Below are positions 1 to 8,367 of a stretch of DNA of 64,000 nt, piece after piece (the first letter of the stretch is position 1; each line of letters starts with the position of its first letter). A program made the translations under genes and the position numbers. The notes under the pieces are model-generated. The model was not told where the DNA came from, ran no database searches, and saw only the letters and a program-made list of their open reading frames with translations. Origin of the DNA: CAG-390 sp045541375 (lineage in GTDB: Bacteria; Bacillota; Clostridia; Oscillospirales; CAG-272); NCBI GenBank assembly GCA_045541375.1, contig JAZQJB010000108.1:1-64000 (forward strand), written 5' to 3'.

Positions 1-327
1 CCTGCGGGCGAATGATGATCTCCCTTCGGTCGAATGATGATCGCCCTGCGGGCGAATGATAGTCCGCTTCGCGGAATGATAGTTTGCCTGCGGCAAAATG
101 AAAGGAAACTTTTCTCGCATAAAGCTCGAAAAGTAATTATAAAAATAATCCTCATCCTTTACTTTGAGCAATGGATGAGGATTATTTTAATTCGATTTTC
201 GCCTCGGCGAAAATCTTCCTTCATTTTGCCGCAGGCAAATTATCATTCTCGCGAAGCGAGATCATCATTCTGCGAAGCAGATCATCATTCGCCCGCAGGG
301 CGATTATCATTCGACCGAAGGGAGATA
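1..327. repeat. inverted array of short hairpins with AATGATRAT-type spacers
   Basis: The left half (1-100) carries short GC-rich palindromes (for example CGCCCTGCGGGCG, CCGCTTCGCGG, TTGCCTGCGGCAA) separated by AATGATGATC or AATGATAGT. The right half (220-327) carries TTGCCGCAGGCAA, CTCGCGAAGCGAG, CTGCGAAGCAG and CGCCCGCAGGGCG separated by ATTATCATT or ATCATCATT, the reverse complement of the left spacer. The whole is one large imperfect inverted repeat around a terminator-like hairpin at 146-187, and it continues beyond the left edge of the window. No coding sequence is supported here. Confidence 0.75.
146..187. terminator. bidirectional intrinsic terminator
   Basis: ATAATCCTCATCC pairs perfectly with GGATGAGGATTAT. 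The stem is flanked by A-runs on one side and T-runs on the other, so it can act in both directions. It is the first terminator-like stem below the minus-strand operon that ends with the nitroreductase gene. Confidence 0.7.
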
Positions 328-331
328 ACTG

Positions 332-862
332 TCAATCAATAACCTTCACTATTTCCGCCATATCCTTACGCTTCTTTTCACGCAACTTGTCGCCCTCTTT
401 GGCATATCCGAGGGTGATGACGAGCCTTGCGGGAGCGTCGAGATGGCAGATCTCGCGGAGTTTTGCATCATCAAACCAGCCGAGTATGCAGCTTCCAAGT
501 CCCTGCGCCGCGGCTTCGGCGGTGATGTATGCGGCGAGGATGCCGATGTCGATCGAGCGGTAGTCGTTGCCCTTGACCTTCGCGCCGAGAGCGGCGGAGG
601 CAACGTAGGGCTTTTCTGAAATGACGATGAGAACGGGCGCGTTATCGGCGAATTTGTTCATACCCACGCCCTGAACTGCCTTTGCGACAGCCTTTGCCGA
701 TTCGCCGCGGCAGACGGTCATAAGATAAGGCTGACCGTTGCAAGCCGAGGGAGAAAGCCGCGCCGATTCAAGGATCGCGTCAAGCTTTTCCTGCTCGACA
801 GCTCTTTCCGCGTCGTAATTGCGGCAAGATTGACGGTTGTTTGCTATTTCTGTGAAGTTCAT
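332..862 (-). CDS. nitroreductase family protein (FMN-dependent)
   Basis: A 176-residue protein of the NADH oxidase/nitroreductase fold, which binds FMN and reduces nitro compounds, quinones or related acceptors with NAD(P)H in the cytoplasm. The N-terminal RQSCRNYDAE segment and the ILESARLSPSACNGQPY segment match the phosphate- and flavin-binding regions of the family. The C-terminal VITLGYAKEGDKLREKKRKD is also typical. AAGGAG lies 8 bases before the ATG. It is the last gene of a seven-gene minus-strand operon that also holds a thiol peroxidase. The physiological substrate cannot be told from sequence. Confidence 0.85.
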   Translation of the reverse strand: MNFTEIANNRQSCRNYDAERAVEQEKLDAILESARLSPSACNGQPYLMTVCRGESAKAVAKAVQGVGMNKFADNAPVLIVISEKPYVASAALGAKVKGNDYRSIDIGILAAYITAEAAAQGLGSCILGWFDDAKLREICHLDAPARLVITLGYAKEGDKLREKKRKDMAEIVKVID

Positions 863-872
863 ATTTTACTCC

Positions 873-1352
873 TTATACCGTTATATCAACAAGCTCAAAT
901 TTCAGCACCTTGCGGAGTTCTTCAAGTGTGATCTCGACCTGATATCCGATCCTGCCTGCGCTGAAAAGGATGGTTTCGTGATCGGCGGCGGTGGCGTCGA
1001 TGAAGGTGGAAAACTGCTTTTTCATACCGATGGGCGAGCATCCGCCGTGGATGTAGCCAGTCAGCGGGAGCAGTTCTTTTTGTTTTATCATCACGATATT
1101 TTTCTCGCCCGCCGCGCGCGCCGCCTTTTTGAGGTCAAGCTCGCGGTGAACGGGAACAAGGAAGACAAAGTAATTCTTCGATGCGCCGACCGTCACAAGC
1201 GTTTTGAAAACGTGGTTGGGGTCTTGATGGAGTACCTCGGCGATCTCGGTTCCGCTGATCGCGTCGGTGTCAACGTAAAGATGCTTTTCGTACACGATCT
1301 TTTTCGAGTCGAGCACACGCATCACGTTTGTTTTTTCGTCTGTTTTTTTCAT
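873..1352 (-). CDS. ybaK: YbaK/EbsC-type aminoacyl-tRNA deacylase
   Basis: A 159-residue YbaK-domain protein. Family members hydrolyse mischarged Cys-tRNA(Pro) as free-standing editing factors. The GYIHGGCSPIGMKK segment (about residues 98-111) is the conserved Gly-rich signature, and the Lys in HVFKTLV matches the conserved family Lys. The length is normal for the family. The start codon overlaps the stop of the upstream monooxygenase gene as ATGA, indicating translational coupling. The other possible reading is a related ProX-type deacylase, but the HGGCSPIG motif favours YbaK. Confidence 0.88.
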   Translation of the reverse strand: MKKTDEKTNVMRVLDSKKIVYEKHLYVDTDAISGTEIAEVLHQDPNHVFKTLVTVGASKNYFVFLVPVHRELDLKKAARAAGEKNIVMIKQKELLPLTGYIHGGCSPIGMKKQFSTFIDATAADHETILFSAGRIGYQVEITLEELRKVLKFELVDITV

Positions 1353-1636
1353 TTCAGTTCAAACTCACCGAGCTTGGATTCTGCGATATAATCGTTTCTG
1401 AAAGTGCGGAGAGTTGCCATGTGGGGCTGACCGATGTGAACCTGCTGATGCTCCTTCGATTCCCACGCCTCGATGAGCAGAAGCTCGTCGGGGTTCTTAT
1501 CGGCATAGTAGTAGTCATAGCGGATGCAGCCGTCCTCCGCGCGTACAGCTTCAAGCACGCCTTCGGACTTCATTCTTTCAACAAAAGCCTCTCTTTTGCC
1601 GGGATGGCAGATGAAATTAACGTAGATTGTATACAT
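1349..1636 (-). CDS. antibiotic biosynthesis monooxygenase (ABM) domain protein
   Basis: A 95-residue dimeric alpha/beta-barrel (ABM) domain protein, like the quinol monooxygenase YgiN family. The pattern MYTIYVNFICHPGKREAFVE, then CIRYDYYYADKNPDELLLIEAWESKEHQQVHIGQPHM, is the usual ABM order of strand, EAW motif and helix with conserved His. AAGGAGGAATAAAA precedes the ATG. It overlaps ybaK downstream by four bases and lies 12 bases after the peroxidase gene. Substrate unknown; quinone or stress-related oxidation is only a guess from family and neighbours. Confidence 0.8.
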   Translation of the reverse strand: MYTIYVNFICHPGKREAFVERMKSEGVLEAVRAEDGCIRYDYYYADKNPDELLLIEAWESKEHQQVHIGQPHMATLRTFRNDYIAESKLGEFELK

Positions 1637-1648
1637 TTTTATTCCTCC

Positions 1649-2101
1649 TTAAAGTTCCGCGAGAATATCCGCGGCGTTTGTATCGGGTTTTACTTTCGGC
1701 ATCACCTTTTCGATGTTGCCGTTTTCGTCAATGATAAATGTTGTGCGGACGACACCGAATGTGACCTTGCCGTACATCTTTTTCTCCTGCCAGACACCGT
1801 AAGCCTCGATGGCGATGCGGTCGGGGTCGGAGAGAAGAACGAAGGGAAGGTCATACTTCTCTGCAAATTTAACGTGCGAAGCCGTGCTGTCCTTGCTGAT
1901 ACCTATGACCTCGACTCCCTTTGCCTCGAACTGCTTGTAAGCTCCCGCAAAGGCACAAGCCTGACGGGTACATCCCGGCGTGTTGTCCTTGGGGTAGAAG
2001 TAGAGAACGACTTTCTTTCCGATAAAATCGGAGAGTGAAACATCGTTACCGTTTTTGTCCTTAAGCGTGAAATTTGGCGCTTTCATTCCGATTTCAAGCA
2101 T
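1649..2101 (-). CDS. bcp: thioredoxin-dependent thiol peroxidase (Bcp/PrxQ)
   Basis: A 150-residue atypical 2-Cys peroxiredoxin that reduces hydrogen peroxide and alkyl hydroperoxides using thioredoxin. The peroxidatic Cys44 lies in NTPGCT and the resolving Cys49 follows five residues later (TPGCTRQAC), the arrangement of the alpha-type Bcp/PrxQ group. FYPKDNTPGC and the C-terminal RTTFIIDENG segment are family-typical. AAGGAGGCAG precedes the ATG. The gene sits inside a minus-strand operon with a nitroreductase and an ABM monooxygenase, which suggests a small redox-protection group. Confidence 0.92.
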   Translation of the reverse strand: MLEIGMKAPNFTLKDKNGNDVSLSDFIGKKVVLYFYPKDNTPGCTRQACAFAGAYKQFEAKGVEVIGISKDSTASHVKFAEKYDLPFVLLSDPDRIAIEAYGVWQEKKMYGKVTFGVVRTTFIIDENGNIEKVMPKVKPDTNAADILAEL

Positions 2102-2112
2102 TTTCTGCCTCC

Positions 2113-3243
2113 TTATAAATATCTTTCAAAGATCATCAGCAAAAATTCAAGCCCCACGGGAAGAGAATCGGGGTAGAGAAGTTCACCGACGTTGTGCGGA
2201 TATGAGGTCTTGCAAAGTCCGACGTCGAGGGAAGGGATTCCCTTGCTCATAGGATAACGGCAGTCGGTGCAAGCCGATGAATATCTCGGCTTGATGCCAA
2301 GGGAGTGCAGCATTTCGCCGTGCTCCTCTCCGATCTTTTTCATAACCTCGTCGGGAACGGTGTTCCAATGTGCCGTGTCGCTGACGATCTCGTTTGTGAT
2401 CGTGACCTGCTCGGTCGTGTATTTTTGGGCGGCTTTTGCAAGATGCGAAGCGAGAACTTCATATCTTTCGTACTTGTCCGAACGAAGCTCGATCAGCGCG
2501 TGAGCCTCGGTTGCTATGATGTTGTGACGGTTGCCGCCGCTCATCATACCGACGTTGATCGTCGTGCGTTTGAGCTTTTCGTTTGCTATATACTCGCGGC
2601 ATGCGGCGGATGTGTCGAGAATGACCTTCGAAAGTTCCTCTATCGCGCTCGGTGTGCCAAATGCGCCGAGAGCGTGACCGCCGGGAGCGTGAACGGTGAC
2701 GAGGTGGTTATAGTAATTGACCGTGCCCGTATAAATGCGTTGTATGGAAGCGTCAAAGCTGTAGCAGAAATGGATATCATCGGTGCCGTTCTTGGTCAGA
2801 TAATTATACATACCCACACTTCCGACCTCCTCGGAGGCGGTTGCGATGAAGAGCACTCCATATTCGTTGTCCTGCGGCGGGTTTTCGATGAGGTATCTCA
2901 TTCCGAACATCAGAACCGCAAGATTTGCGGTGTCGTCGCCGATGCCGGGGCAATAGAGCTTGTCGTCTTCCTTTTTGATCTCAAGCGGAACGTCGAAATC
3001 AAAAACCGTGTCGGTGTGTGCGGAGAAGATGATCCATTTGCCGCTCTTACCGGGAAATGCCTTCCAAACGACGTTGCAGAATTCGTCGATCTCGACGCCC
3101 TCTGCTCCTGCATTTTTCAGCCATTCGGCACAGTATTCGGCGCGTTTTCTCTCGTGTCCGCTCGGCGCGGGGATGAGGGTCATATCGCAGGTAAGCTTGG
3201 TGAGCTCCTCTGCGTGCGCAAGTGCATAATCGTGAAAAGTCAT
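2113..3243 (-). CDS. M20-family metallopeptidase / deacylase
   Basis: A 376-residue M20/M28-clan zinc hydrolase of the ArgE/DapE/CPG2/PepT type. Metal-ligand motifs are visible in order: SAHTDTVF (H76, D78), GIGDDTANLA (D103/D104), and TASEEVGS (E138 catalytic, E139 ligand). A bacterial exopeptidase dimerisation segment with VHAPGGHALGAFG follows near residue 190. It starts within the stop of the upstream unknown gene (ATGA overlap). Aminopeptidase or aminoacyl-deacylase activity is likely, but the substrate is not determined. Confidence 0.88.
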   Translation of the reverse strand: MTFHDYALAHAEELTKLTCDMTLIPAPSGHERKRAEYCAEWLKNAGAEGVEIDEFCNVVWKAFPGKSGKWIIFSAHTDTVFDFDVPLEIKKEDDKLYCPGIGDDTANLAVLMFGMRYLIENPPQDNEYGVLFIATASEEVGSVGMYNYLTKNGTDDIHFCYSFDASIQRIYTGTVNYYNHLVTVHAPGGHALGAFGTPSAIEELSKVILDTSAACREYIANEKLKRTTINVGMMSGGNRHNIIATEAHALIELRSDKYERYEVLASHLAKAAQKYTTEQVTITNEIVSDTAHWNTVPDEVMKKIGEEHGEMLHSLGIKPRYSSACTDCRYPMSKGIPSLDVGLCKTSYPHNVGELLYPDSLPVGLEFLLMIFERYL

Positions 3244-4130
3244 CGGAAATCAAAAGCCTCTCTTTCGTAGATTTTTTGCTTTTGCGTGTTTATAAGCATT
3301 TTGCCCTTATAAAACGCTACGCATTCGACCTCCTGATCGAAGAAGGGCGCTGTCGAAAGATCCTCGCAGAGTGCATATTTTTTCTCATTCAGATCAATGA
3401 CGTTGAGCGCGTCGGGCGTGTCCTCGCGACCAAATCCGAAGGAGTAATAGAGCTTATCCTCATAGATCGTTCCGCCCTGCGTTGCAAAGGCATTGAAGGG
3501 AAGGAAAAACTGATCGAGTATGTCATCTGCGGTGAATGTCACGTCGCCCTCGGCGGGATCGGGAAGGCGGAATTTTGTCACGATGTATTCGTTGTCGGGG
3601 CGGTACATCTCGCGCTTTGTACGGTAGCGCGCCGAGTGGAGATAGAAAAATCCGTTCTTCACGTCAACGAGCGAAGCAGGCCAACCCCAACCGGGTATCT
3701 CAAACTTTGTTCCGTCCTTTTCGGTAGGTTTGTAATAAATTCTTTGAACAGTTTCAGCGGAATAAACGCCGTCTTTGAGTCGTATCTGTTCAACGGCACA
3801 ATAAGCAAGCCAACCCTTTTCGTCTGCGTCGCCGCTGTTGCCCGCTGTGACGTACATAAGAGGAAATTTCTCACCCGGCATCGTCGCGCCGAACATAGCG
3901 TCGTTTGCGTGGTTGTCGTATCTCTTGTCTTCCTCATTCTTGCAATAAGACCCGAGCTTGAAAACTCCGATCGGCTTCGGGTCGCGGCTCACGAGATCGT
4001 AAGCACCCGCGACTCCGCTGTGGTAAAGGACGAACGCGGTGTCACAGTGGATCGCCATCCCTTGAACCGAGCGCCGCTTGCCGAACATTTCCACGGTGGG
4101 ATTTTCAAATTCCATATAAAGCTTATACAT
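3240..4130 (-). CDS. uncharacterised protein, probably beta-rich
   Basis: A 296-residue protein I do not recognise. It has no signal peptide or membrane segment. Strand-like repeats such as VQGMAIHCDTAFVLYHSG, KNGFFYLHSARYR and GTIYEDKLYYSFGFG, spaced about 50-60 residues apart, suggest a beta-propeller-like fold. Many aromatic and acidic residues lie at predicted strand ends. GAGGT sits 8 bases before the ATG. It overlaps the M20 gene by four bases, so the two are probably translated together and may act on the same substrate; that link is an inference. Confidence 0.6.
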   Translation of the reverse strand: MYKLYMEFENPTVEMFGKRRSVQGMAIHCDTAFVLYHSGVAGAYDLVSRDPKPIGVFKLGSYCKNEEDKRYDNHANDAMFGATMPGEKFPLMYVTAGNSGDADEKGWLAYCAVEQIRLKDGVYSAETVQRIYYKPTEKDGTKFEIPGWGWPASLVDVKNGFFYLHSARYRTKREMYRPDNEYIVTKFRLPDPAEGDVTFTADDILDQFFLPFNAFATQGGTIYEDKLYYSFGFGREDTPDALNVIDLNEKKYALCEDLSTAPFFDQEVECVAFYKGKMLINTQKQKIYEREAFDFR

Positions 4131-4140
4131 CGGCGTTACC

Positions 4141-4617
4141 TCACTTTACGAGTGCCGCGATCTTATCCTCGGTCAGACGGTAAGTTGTCCATTCATCCAT
4201 CGGAACTGCACCGAGCGAGAGATAAAATTTTATACTCGGCTCATTCCAATTCAGGCAAGTCCATTCCATCCTGCCGCAGTTTCGCTCCTTTGCAATTCTT
4301 GCAACCTCGCAGAAAAGCGCCTTGCCGTAGCCCTTTCCTCGATGCTCTGGCCAGACGAAAAGGTCTTCAAGATGAATTCCCGAGCGTCCGACAAATGTTG
4401 AATAATTGTGAAAGAAGAGCGCAAATCCAACTTCCTTGCCGTCTTCAAGAGCGAAGATGACTTCGGCGTTTCCTTTGCCGAAAACGACCTCTTTGATCAA
4501 TTCCTCGGTGTTGACGACTTCATCAAGCATTTTTTCGTAGGTAGCGATCCCTTTTATGAATTCAAGAACGAGCGCGGCGTCGTCCTCGGTGGCGTATCTG
4601 AATTTAAAATCTTTCAT
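4141..4617 (-). CDS. GNAT-family N-acetyltransferase, diamine acetyltransferase-like
   Basis: A 158-residue GNAT protein. The acetyl-CoA-binding motif is WPEHRGKGYGKALF (RGKGYG about residue 90) and the C-terminal NWNEPSIKFYLSLGAVPMDEWTTYRL matches the SSAT/diamine acetyltransferase subgroup, which transfers acetyl groups to polyamines or thialysine-like amines. The open frame runs further upstream, but ATG at 4617 follows GGAGGAAAAAC and the minus-strand promoter at 4715-4743 overlaps the longer start, so the short form is right. First gene of the seven-gene operon ending at 332. Confidence 0.83.
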   Translation of the reverse strand: MKDFKFRYATEDDAALVLEFIKGIATYEKMLDEVVNTEELIKEVVFGKGNAEVIFALEDGKEVGFALFFHNYSTFVGRSGIHLEDLFVWPEHRGKGYGKALFCEVARIAKERNCGRMEWTCLNWNEPSIKFYLSLGAVPMDEWTTYRLTEDKIAALVK

Positions 4618-4714
4618 TGTTTTTCCTCCGTCAGGGGTTGTAATCGTATAGCTCGTAAATGAGTGCTTCTTCTTCTGCGGTGTAATTCCGATCATCGAGA
4701 ATAGAATTAAAATA

Positions 4715-4743
4715 ATTATATCATATTTTCTATGATAATTCAA
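4715..4743 (-). promoter_or_regulatory. sigma-A promoter of the 332-4617 operon
   Basis: Read on the minus strand: TTGAAT, a 17-base spacer, then TATAAT. It lies about 100 bases upstream of the acetyltransferase start and back to back with the plus-strand promoter at 4754-4782, ten bases away. Confidence 0.75.
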
Positions 4744-4753
4744 CCGATGCGGC

Positions 4754-4782
4754 TTGATTTTATTGAGCTTTTATGATATAAT
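4754..4782 (+). promoter_or_regulatory. sigma-A promoter of the 4809 lipoprotein gene
   Basis: TTGATT, 17-base spacer, TATAAT, followed by AGGAGG at 4796-4801 and the ATG at 4809. Confidence 0.8.
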
Positions 4783-4808
4783 GTTCGCAAAATTTAGGAG
4801 GAAAATTG

Positions 4809-6116
4809 ATGAAGAAATTTATAATATCGTTATTTGTCATTTTTGCGACGCTGCTACACTCCTGCACCCCAGTAGATGCTGGAGAAAAAAACATATCGAC
4901 CAATACCGATGCGGTGACAGAGGAGGAAAAAAAGATGCTGACAGTTGTTGCTGACGGCAAGACCGAGTTTGAGATAATACGTCCCGATGAAATGGACGGC
5001 ATTAGATCGCATCTGTTTACGTCTTTTTATAAGGAATTTAACGAAAGATACTCTTGCGATATCGAAAGCAAGTCGGATATCCTTGCATTGGTTTATAAGG
5101 TCGATCCAAATGCAAATGAAATTCTCCTTGGAGACACCAACAGGGATGCATCTGCTGTCCTTAAAGAAAAACTCACCACAGCCGGTGGAAACCGATTTGG
5201 CATTATGGCGACGGATTGCAAGATAGTCATCAACGGAACAGGTTGGTATCAATGCTACCTTGCTCTTGATTATTTTTTTAATAATTTTGCATCCGTTGAT
5301 GAAAGCGGACAAGTTACAGTTTCGGTCGAGTGCGGATTTGAGTATATTTCAGAGCAATGCGATGATGTAGAATATACCATCGAAGAGCTTATATCGAGCG
5401 GAAAAGAAATCGCCTTTGCCGCAACAGAAAAGGTTTTGAAGTTCCAGAATAAAAACGGTGCCGGTACCGTTCAAGGTGGCTGCACCGACGGAAAATACGT
5501 TTACGCAGGTATGATGGGGAAGGGCGAGGACGGAGTAGAGTTTGGAGTTATCTCCAAATACGATCTGTCAACGGGCGAGTTGATCAAATATTCCGAAAGG
5601 CTTCCCCTATTTCATACAAATGATCTGACGTATGACGCGAAGAATAACAGGATAGTCATAGCGACGCTTGACGCCGGCTGGACTCGTCTTTCCTTTGTTG
5701 ATGCCGATACGCTTGAATATCAAGGGGACTTTATTGCGCCTGTAGGTATCCGAGGACTTGAGTATCTGCCCGAAACGAATCAGTATGTCGCTGCGGGCTT
5801 CGATATTGAGATCATGCTTCTTGACGAGAATTTCAACAAGCTATCCTCGCATATCTGTAAGGATCAGACTCTTATGACGCAGGGGCTTTATTCGGACGGC
5901 AAGTATGTTTACGATCCGCGTTATCTTGAGGGCAGAGCGGTACACCTGATGGTTGTCGAGGATATGGACGGAAATCTTATTTCAAGTGCAAGTATTTTCG
6001 GACTTTCGACAGCAGAACCCGAGCACATGTACCGCTTGAACGGTGATCTGTATATCGGCTGTAACCACTCCGGATGGCTGTTCAAGATTGAAGTGATACC
6101 GCAGAATTGGTGGTAA
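4809..6116 (+). CDS. surface lipoprotein, shared N-terminal module plus propeller-like C-terminus
   Basis: A 435-residue lipoprotein. The signal peptide ends at the lipobox LLHSC (Cys19), so it should be anchored on the outer face of the membrane. Residues about 45-165 (TEFEIIRPDEMDG, then NEILLGDTNRD, RFGIMATDCKIVINGTGWYQCYLALDYFFNNF) resemble the N-terminal modules of the lipoproteins at 24501 and 36085. The C-terminal half has beta-propeller-like repeats (VQGGCTDGKYVYAG, NRIVIATLDAGWTRLSFVDAD, GLYSDGKYVYDPRY). TTG at 4806 is also open, but ATG at 4809 fits AGGAGG with a 7-base spacing. A glycan-binding role is inferred only. Confidence 0.7.
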   Translation: MKKFIISLFVIFATLLHSCTPVDAGEKNISTNTDAVTEEEKKMLTVVADGKTEFEIIRPDEMDGIRSHLFTSFYKEFNERYSCDIESKSDILALVYKVDPNANEILLGDTNRDASAVLKEKLTTAGGNRFGIMATDCKIVINGTGWYQCYLALDYFFNNFASVDESGQVTVSVECGFEYISEQCDDVEYTIEELISSGKEIAFAATEKVLKFQNKNGAGTVQGGCTDGKYVYAGMMGKGEDGVEFGVISKYDLSTGELIKYSERLPLFHTNDLTYDAKNNRIVIATLDAGWTRLSFVDADTLEYQGDFIAPVGIRGLEYLPETNQYVAAGFDIEIMLLDENFNKLSSHICKDQTLMTQGLYSDGKYVYDPRYLEGRAVHLMVVEDMDGNLISSASIFGLSTAEPEHMYRLNGDLYIGCNHSGWLFKIEVIPQNWW

Positions 6117-6121
6117 GAAGA

Positions 6122-6155
6122 AACCCGACACATCAAAAGTGTGCCGGGTTTTTTA
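6122..6155. terminator. bidirectional terminator between convergent genes
   Basis: AACCCG-CAC pairs with GTG-CGGGTT with one mismatch, followed by T-rich sequence. It separates the lipoprotein gene from the convergent metallophosphoesterase gene. Confidence 0.8.
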
Positions 6156-8330
6156 TTATCTGCGTTTTTTGATTATGATTGCTTCAAGTGCAAAGAGCCC
6201 GAACAATGCGATCGGTGATGTTATTGCACCGCATCCTCCGGAGTTTGCGGGTTCGGTCGCCTCGGGAGCCGTTGTCATCTCGGGTGCGGGAGTAACTGCG
6301 GGCTCGGTTGCTTCGGGGGTGTCGAGGGATGTTGTAACCTCTGCTTCTGTTGTCGTTTCGGCGGTTTCTGTCTGTGTGTAGCTTACGAGGAACTGTGCCG
6401 AGGATACCCACTCGCCCGTTACGAAGTTTCTGCCGAGAACCGCGATCTTATCCTTATAAATGCGGATATAGTAACCCTCGCTGCCCGTCTGATGCTCACC
6501 GGTAACGATGTCGTATGAGTGCCAGAGATATGCCACCGACGAGGTGTTGAAGATCTTCGCGTTCTTGCCCTCGTACATACAGTTGTCGGAATCGAGGATC
6601 CAGTGTGTATGACCGTTGAAGAACATGACCTCGGGATATTTGTCGATAACTGTCTTGAGCTGTGCGTAATTGGTGATTCCGCTCCATCCCTCTGCCTGGC
6701 TGCTGCCCGATGTGGTATTCAGCATCGGCTGATGATGGAAGATGAATATCGGTCTGCCGTCGCGGTTTTCATTGATCTTTTCCTCGAGCCATTGGAGCTG
6801 TGTCTGTGTCAGACGCGAGGCGCCCGTGTTTTCGGAGGCGAGGAAGATATAATGGTAGCCGTTTACCCAAACGTCGTAGTAGGGCTTATCGAAGGTGTTT
6901 CCGTCGGGGAAGTTAAGGTTTTCGAGGAACTGCTTGAGTCCCGCGTCATAGTTCGTTCCTATATATTCGTGGTTGCCGATACCAAGATAGATGGGAGGAG
7001 CATCTTTTACGGAATCGTAATGTTTTTTGAAATATGTCCAATAAGAAGGTTCATCTCCGCGGTCAACATTGTCACCAACGGTAAAGATACCGACGGAATT
7101 CGGACTGTTCTTGACAACGTCATTCAGCATACCGATGAAGTGCTTGCTGTATTCGTTCGAGGAATCGCCCTTGATATGAATGTCGCTGACGATCTGGAAT
7201 TCGGAGATTACTTCGCCGAATCCCTTTGAAGCCGCACCTTCGGGGAGCTTGACTTCAACACATTTTTCCGAAAGACCGTTGCTGTCGTTATAAGTGTAAA
7301 TGAGAAGTTTGGTCGCACCCTCCGGGATGATGGTGTTGGGGGTCATTTCGTGAACAACGGTGGTCCCCGTGACTTTGAAACGTGCAAGGCGTGTGTAGCC
7401 CTCAAGCTTGCCCGCATCGTTTGCCCACCACATATAAATATCATCGGCGCAATGATCCTCGGGAAGGGTGATGGTCAGAGTGCCGTCAGCCATGCCGTCG
7501 GTTGCATTTTTGAGCTTGTAATCGGCAGAGAGGGGAGCTTTCGCGATCTTCGACGGGTCTTTCACAACCTTGATATCGAGCGAAGCGAGCGCGATACCGA
7601 TGCCGTTTTTGCCCGTAAGATCATCCGGGATGATGTAAAGGGTGTATTCACCTTCGGGCAGACCGAAATAGTCGGACATCGAAGAGCCGCTATGAGATGC
7701 GTGCTTGATGTTGAAGGTTTCGTTCTTAACGTCGGAAATATAATCCCAATAGATAGAAGGACCTACGTAACCCTTGGGGAAGATACCGATCCAGTCCTTG
7801 CCGCCCGAATTTTTGCTTCCTGCTATTACCCACACGGGCTCGCCGACGAAATATTCGGTCTTATCGGTGACGATGTAAGTATCCTTGTCGGGAGGAGTAA
7901 GCGTGGGAGTTTTTGTTTGATCAGAGATTACGGTTATATCGATCGATGCGAGCCTCTTGTCATAACCGGATTTGACACTGTGATCGTCGGGAATGATAAA
8001 AACGGTATATTCACCTGCAGGAAGTGAATACAGATTTTCACGGTTTTTGCCGAGTCTGGTTGCTGTACGGATATCGAAATCCGCTCCGATCTCTGTAAGG
8101 TAGTTCCAACGGATCGAAGCACCCGTTGTATCTCCCTTGACGGTGATACCCACCCAGTCCTTGCCCGAAGCATTCGTGCTTTTTGCGTTGACGATGATGG
8201 GCTCACCTTCATAATAAGTCGTTTTGTCGGTCGTAAGCGTAGCCGCGCTGTCTGCCGATACCGGAAGAATGGCAGAAAGAGCCGTTAAAGCGATTGCTGT
8301 GAGCAGAGTGATTGCTGTGAACTTTTTCAT
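6156..8330 (-). CDS. secreted, membrane-anchored metallophosphoesterase
   Basis: A 724-residue exported protein with an N-terminal signal peptide (about 1-26). Two tandem homologous beta domains follow (about 30-140 and 150-262), each with TDKT-Y-GEP and GKDW(V/I)GI motifs. After a linker domain comes a calcineurin-like phosphoesterase domain from about residue 378 with SDIHIKG (D383, H385), GDNVDRGD, GNHEY, HHQPM and GHTHW metal motifs. The C-terminus is a TTTEA/TPAPE-type Thr/Pro linker, GGCGAI, a hydrophobic helix and KKRR, a tripartite sorting or anchoring tail. AAGGAG precedes the ATG. Surface phosphate scavenging or nucleotide/lipid phosphate cleavage is plausible; the substrate is unknown. 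Confidence 0.85.
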   Translation of the reverse strand: MKKFTAITLLTAIALTALSAILPVSADSAATLTTDKTTYYEGEPIIVNAKSTNASGKDWVGITVKGDTTGASIRWNYLTEIGADFDIRTATRLGKNRENLYSLPAGEYTVFIIPDDHSVKSGYDKRLASIDITVISDQTKTPTLTPPDKDTYIVTDKTEYFVGEPVWVIAGSKNSGGKDWIGIFPKGYVGPSIYWDYISDVKNETFNIKHASHSGSSMSDYFGLPEGEYTLYIIPDDLTGKNGIGIALASLDIKVVKDPSKIAKAPLSADYKLKNATDGMADGTLTITLPEDHCADDIYMWWANDAGKLEGYTRLARFKVTGTTVVHEMTPNTIIPEGATKLLIYTYNDSNGLSEKCVEVKLPEGAASKGFGEVISEFQIVSDIHIKGDSSNEYSKHFIGMLNDVVKNSPNSVGIFTVGDNVDRGDEPSYWTYFKKHYDSVKDAPPIYLGIGNHEYIGTNYDAGLKQFLENLNFPDGNTFDKPYYDVWVNGYHYIFLASENTGASRLTQTQLQWLEEKINENRDGRPIFIFHHQPMLNTTSGSSQAEGWSGITNYAQLKTVIDKYPEVMFFNGHTHWILDSDNCMYEGKNAKIFNTSSVAYLWHSYDIVTGEHQTGSEGYYIRIYKDKIAVLGRNFVTGEWVSSAQFLVSYTQTETAETTTEAEVTTSLDTPEATEPAVTPAPEMTTAPEATEPANSGGCGAITSPIALFGLFALEAIIIKKRR

Positions 8331-8367
8331 GTCTTTTCTCCTTGCTGTGTTTATTTTGAATTGAATT

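Noticed and set aside
1..327. Possible CRISPR array at the hairpin repeats (also 45113-45240)
   Set aside because: The constant parts are only 9-10 bases and the variable parts are self-complementary; no cas genes are present.
34..563. Open frames running through the hairpin array and into the nitroreductase gene
   Set aside because: They translate palindromic repeats or lie antisense to a clear nitroreductase gene; there is no ribosome-binding site and no recognisable protein.
837..3270. Long plus-strand frames opposite the 873-3243 operon
   Set aside because: They are antisense shadows of genes with clear motifs (YbaK, Bcp, M20), caused by GC-skewed codon usage.
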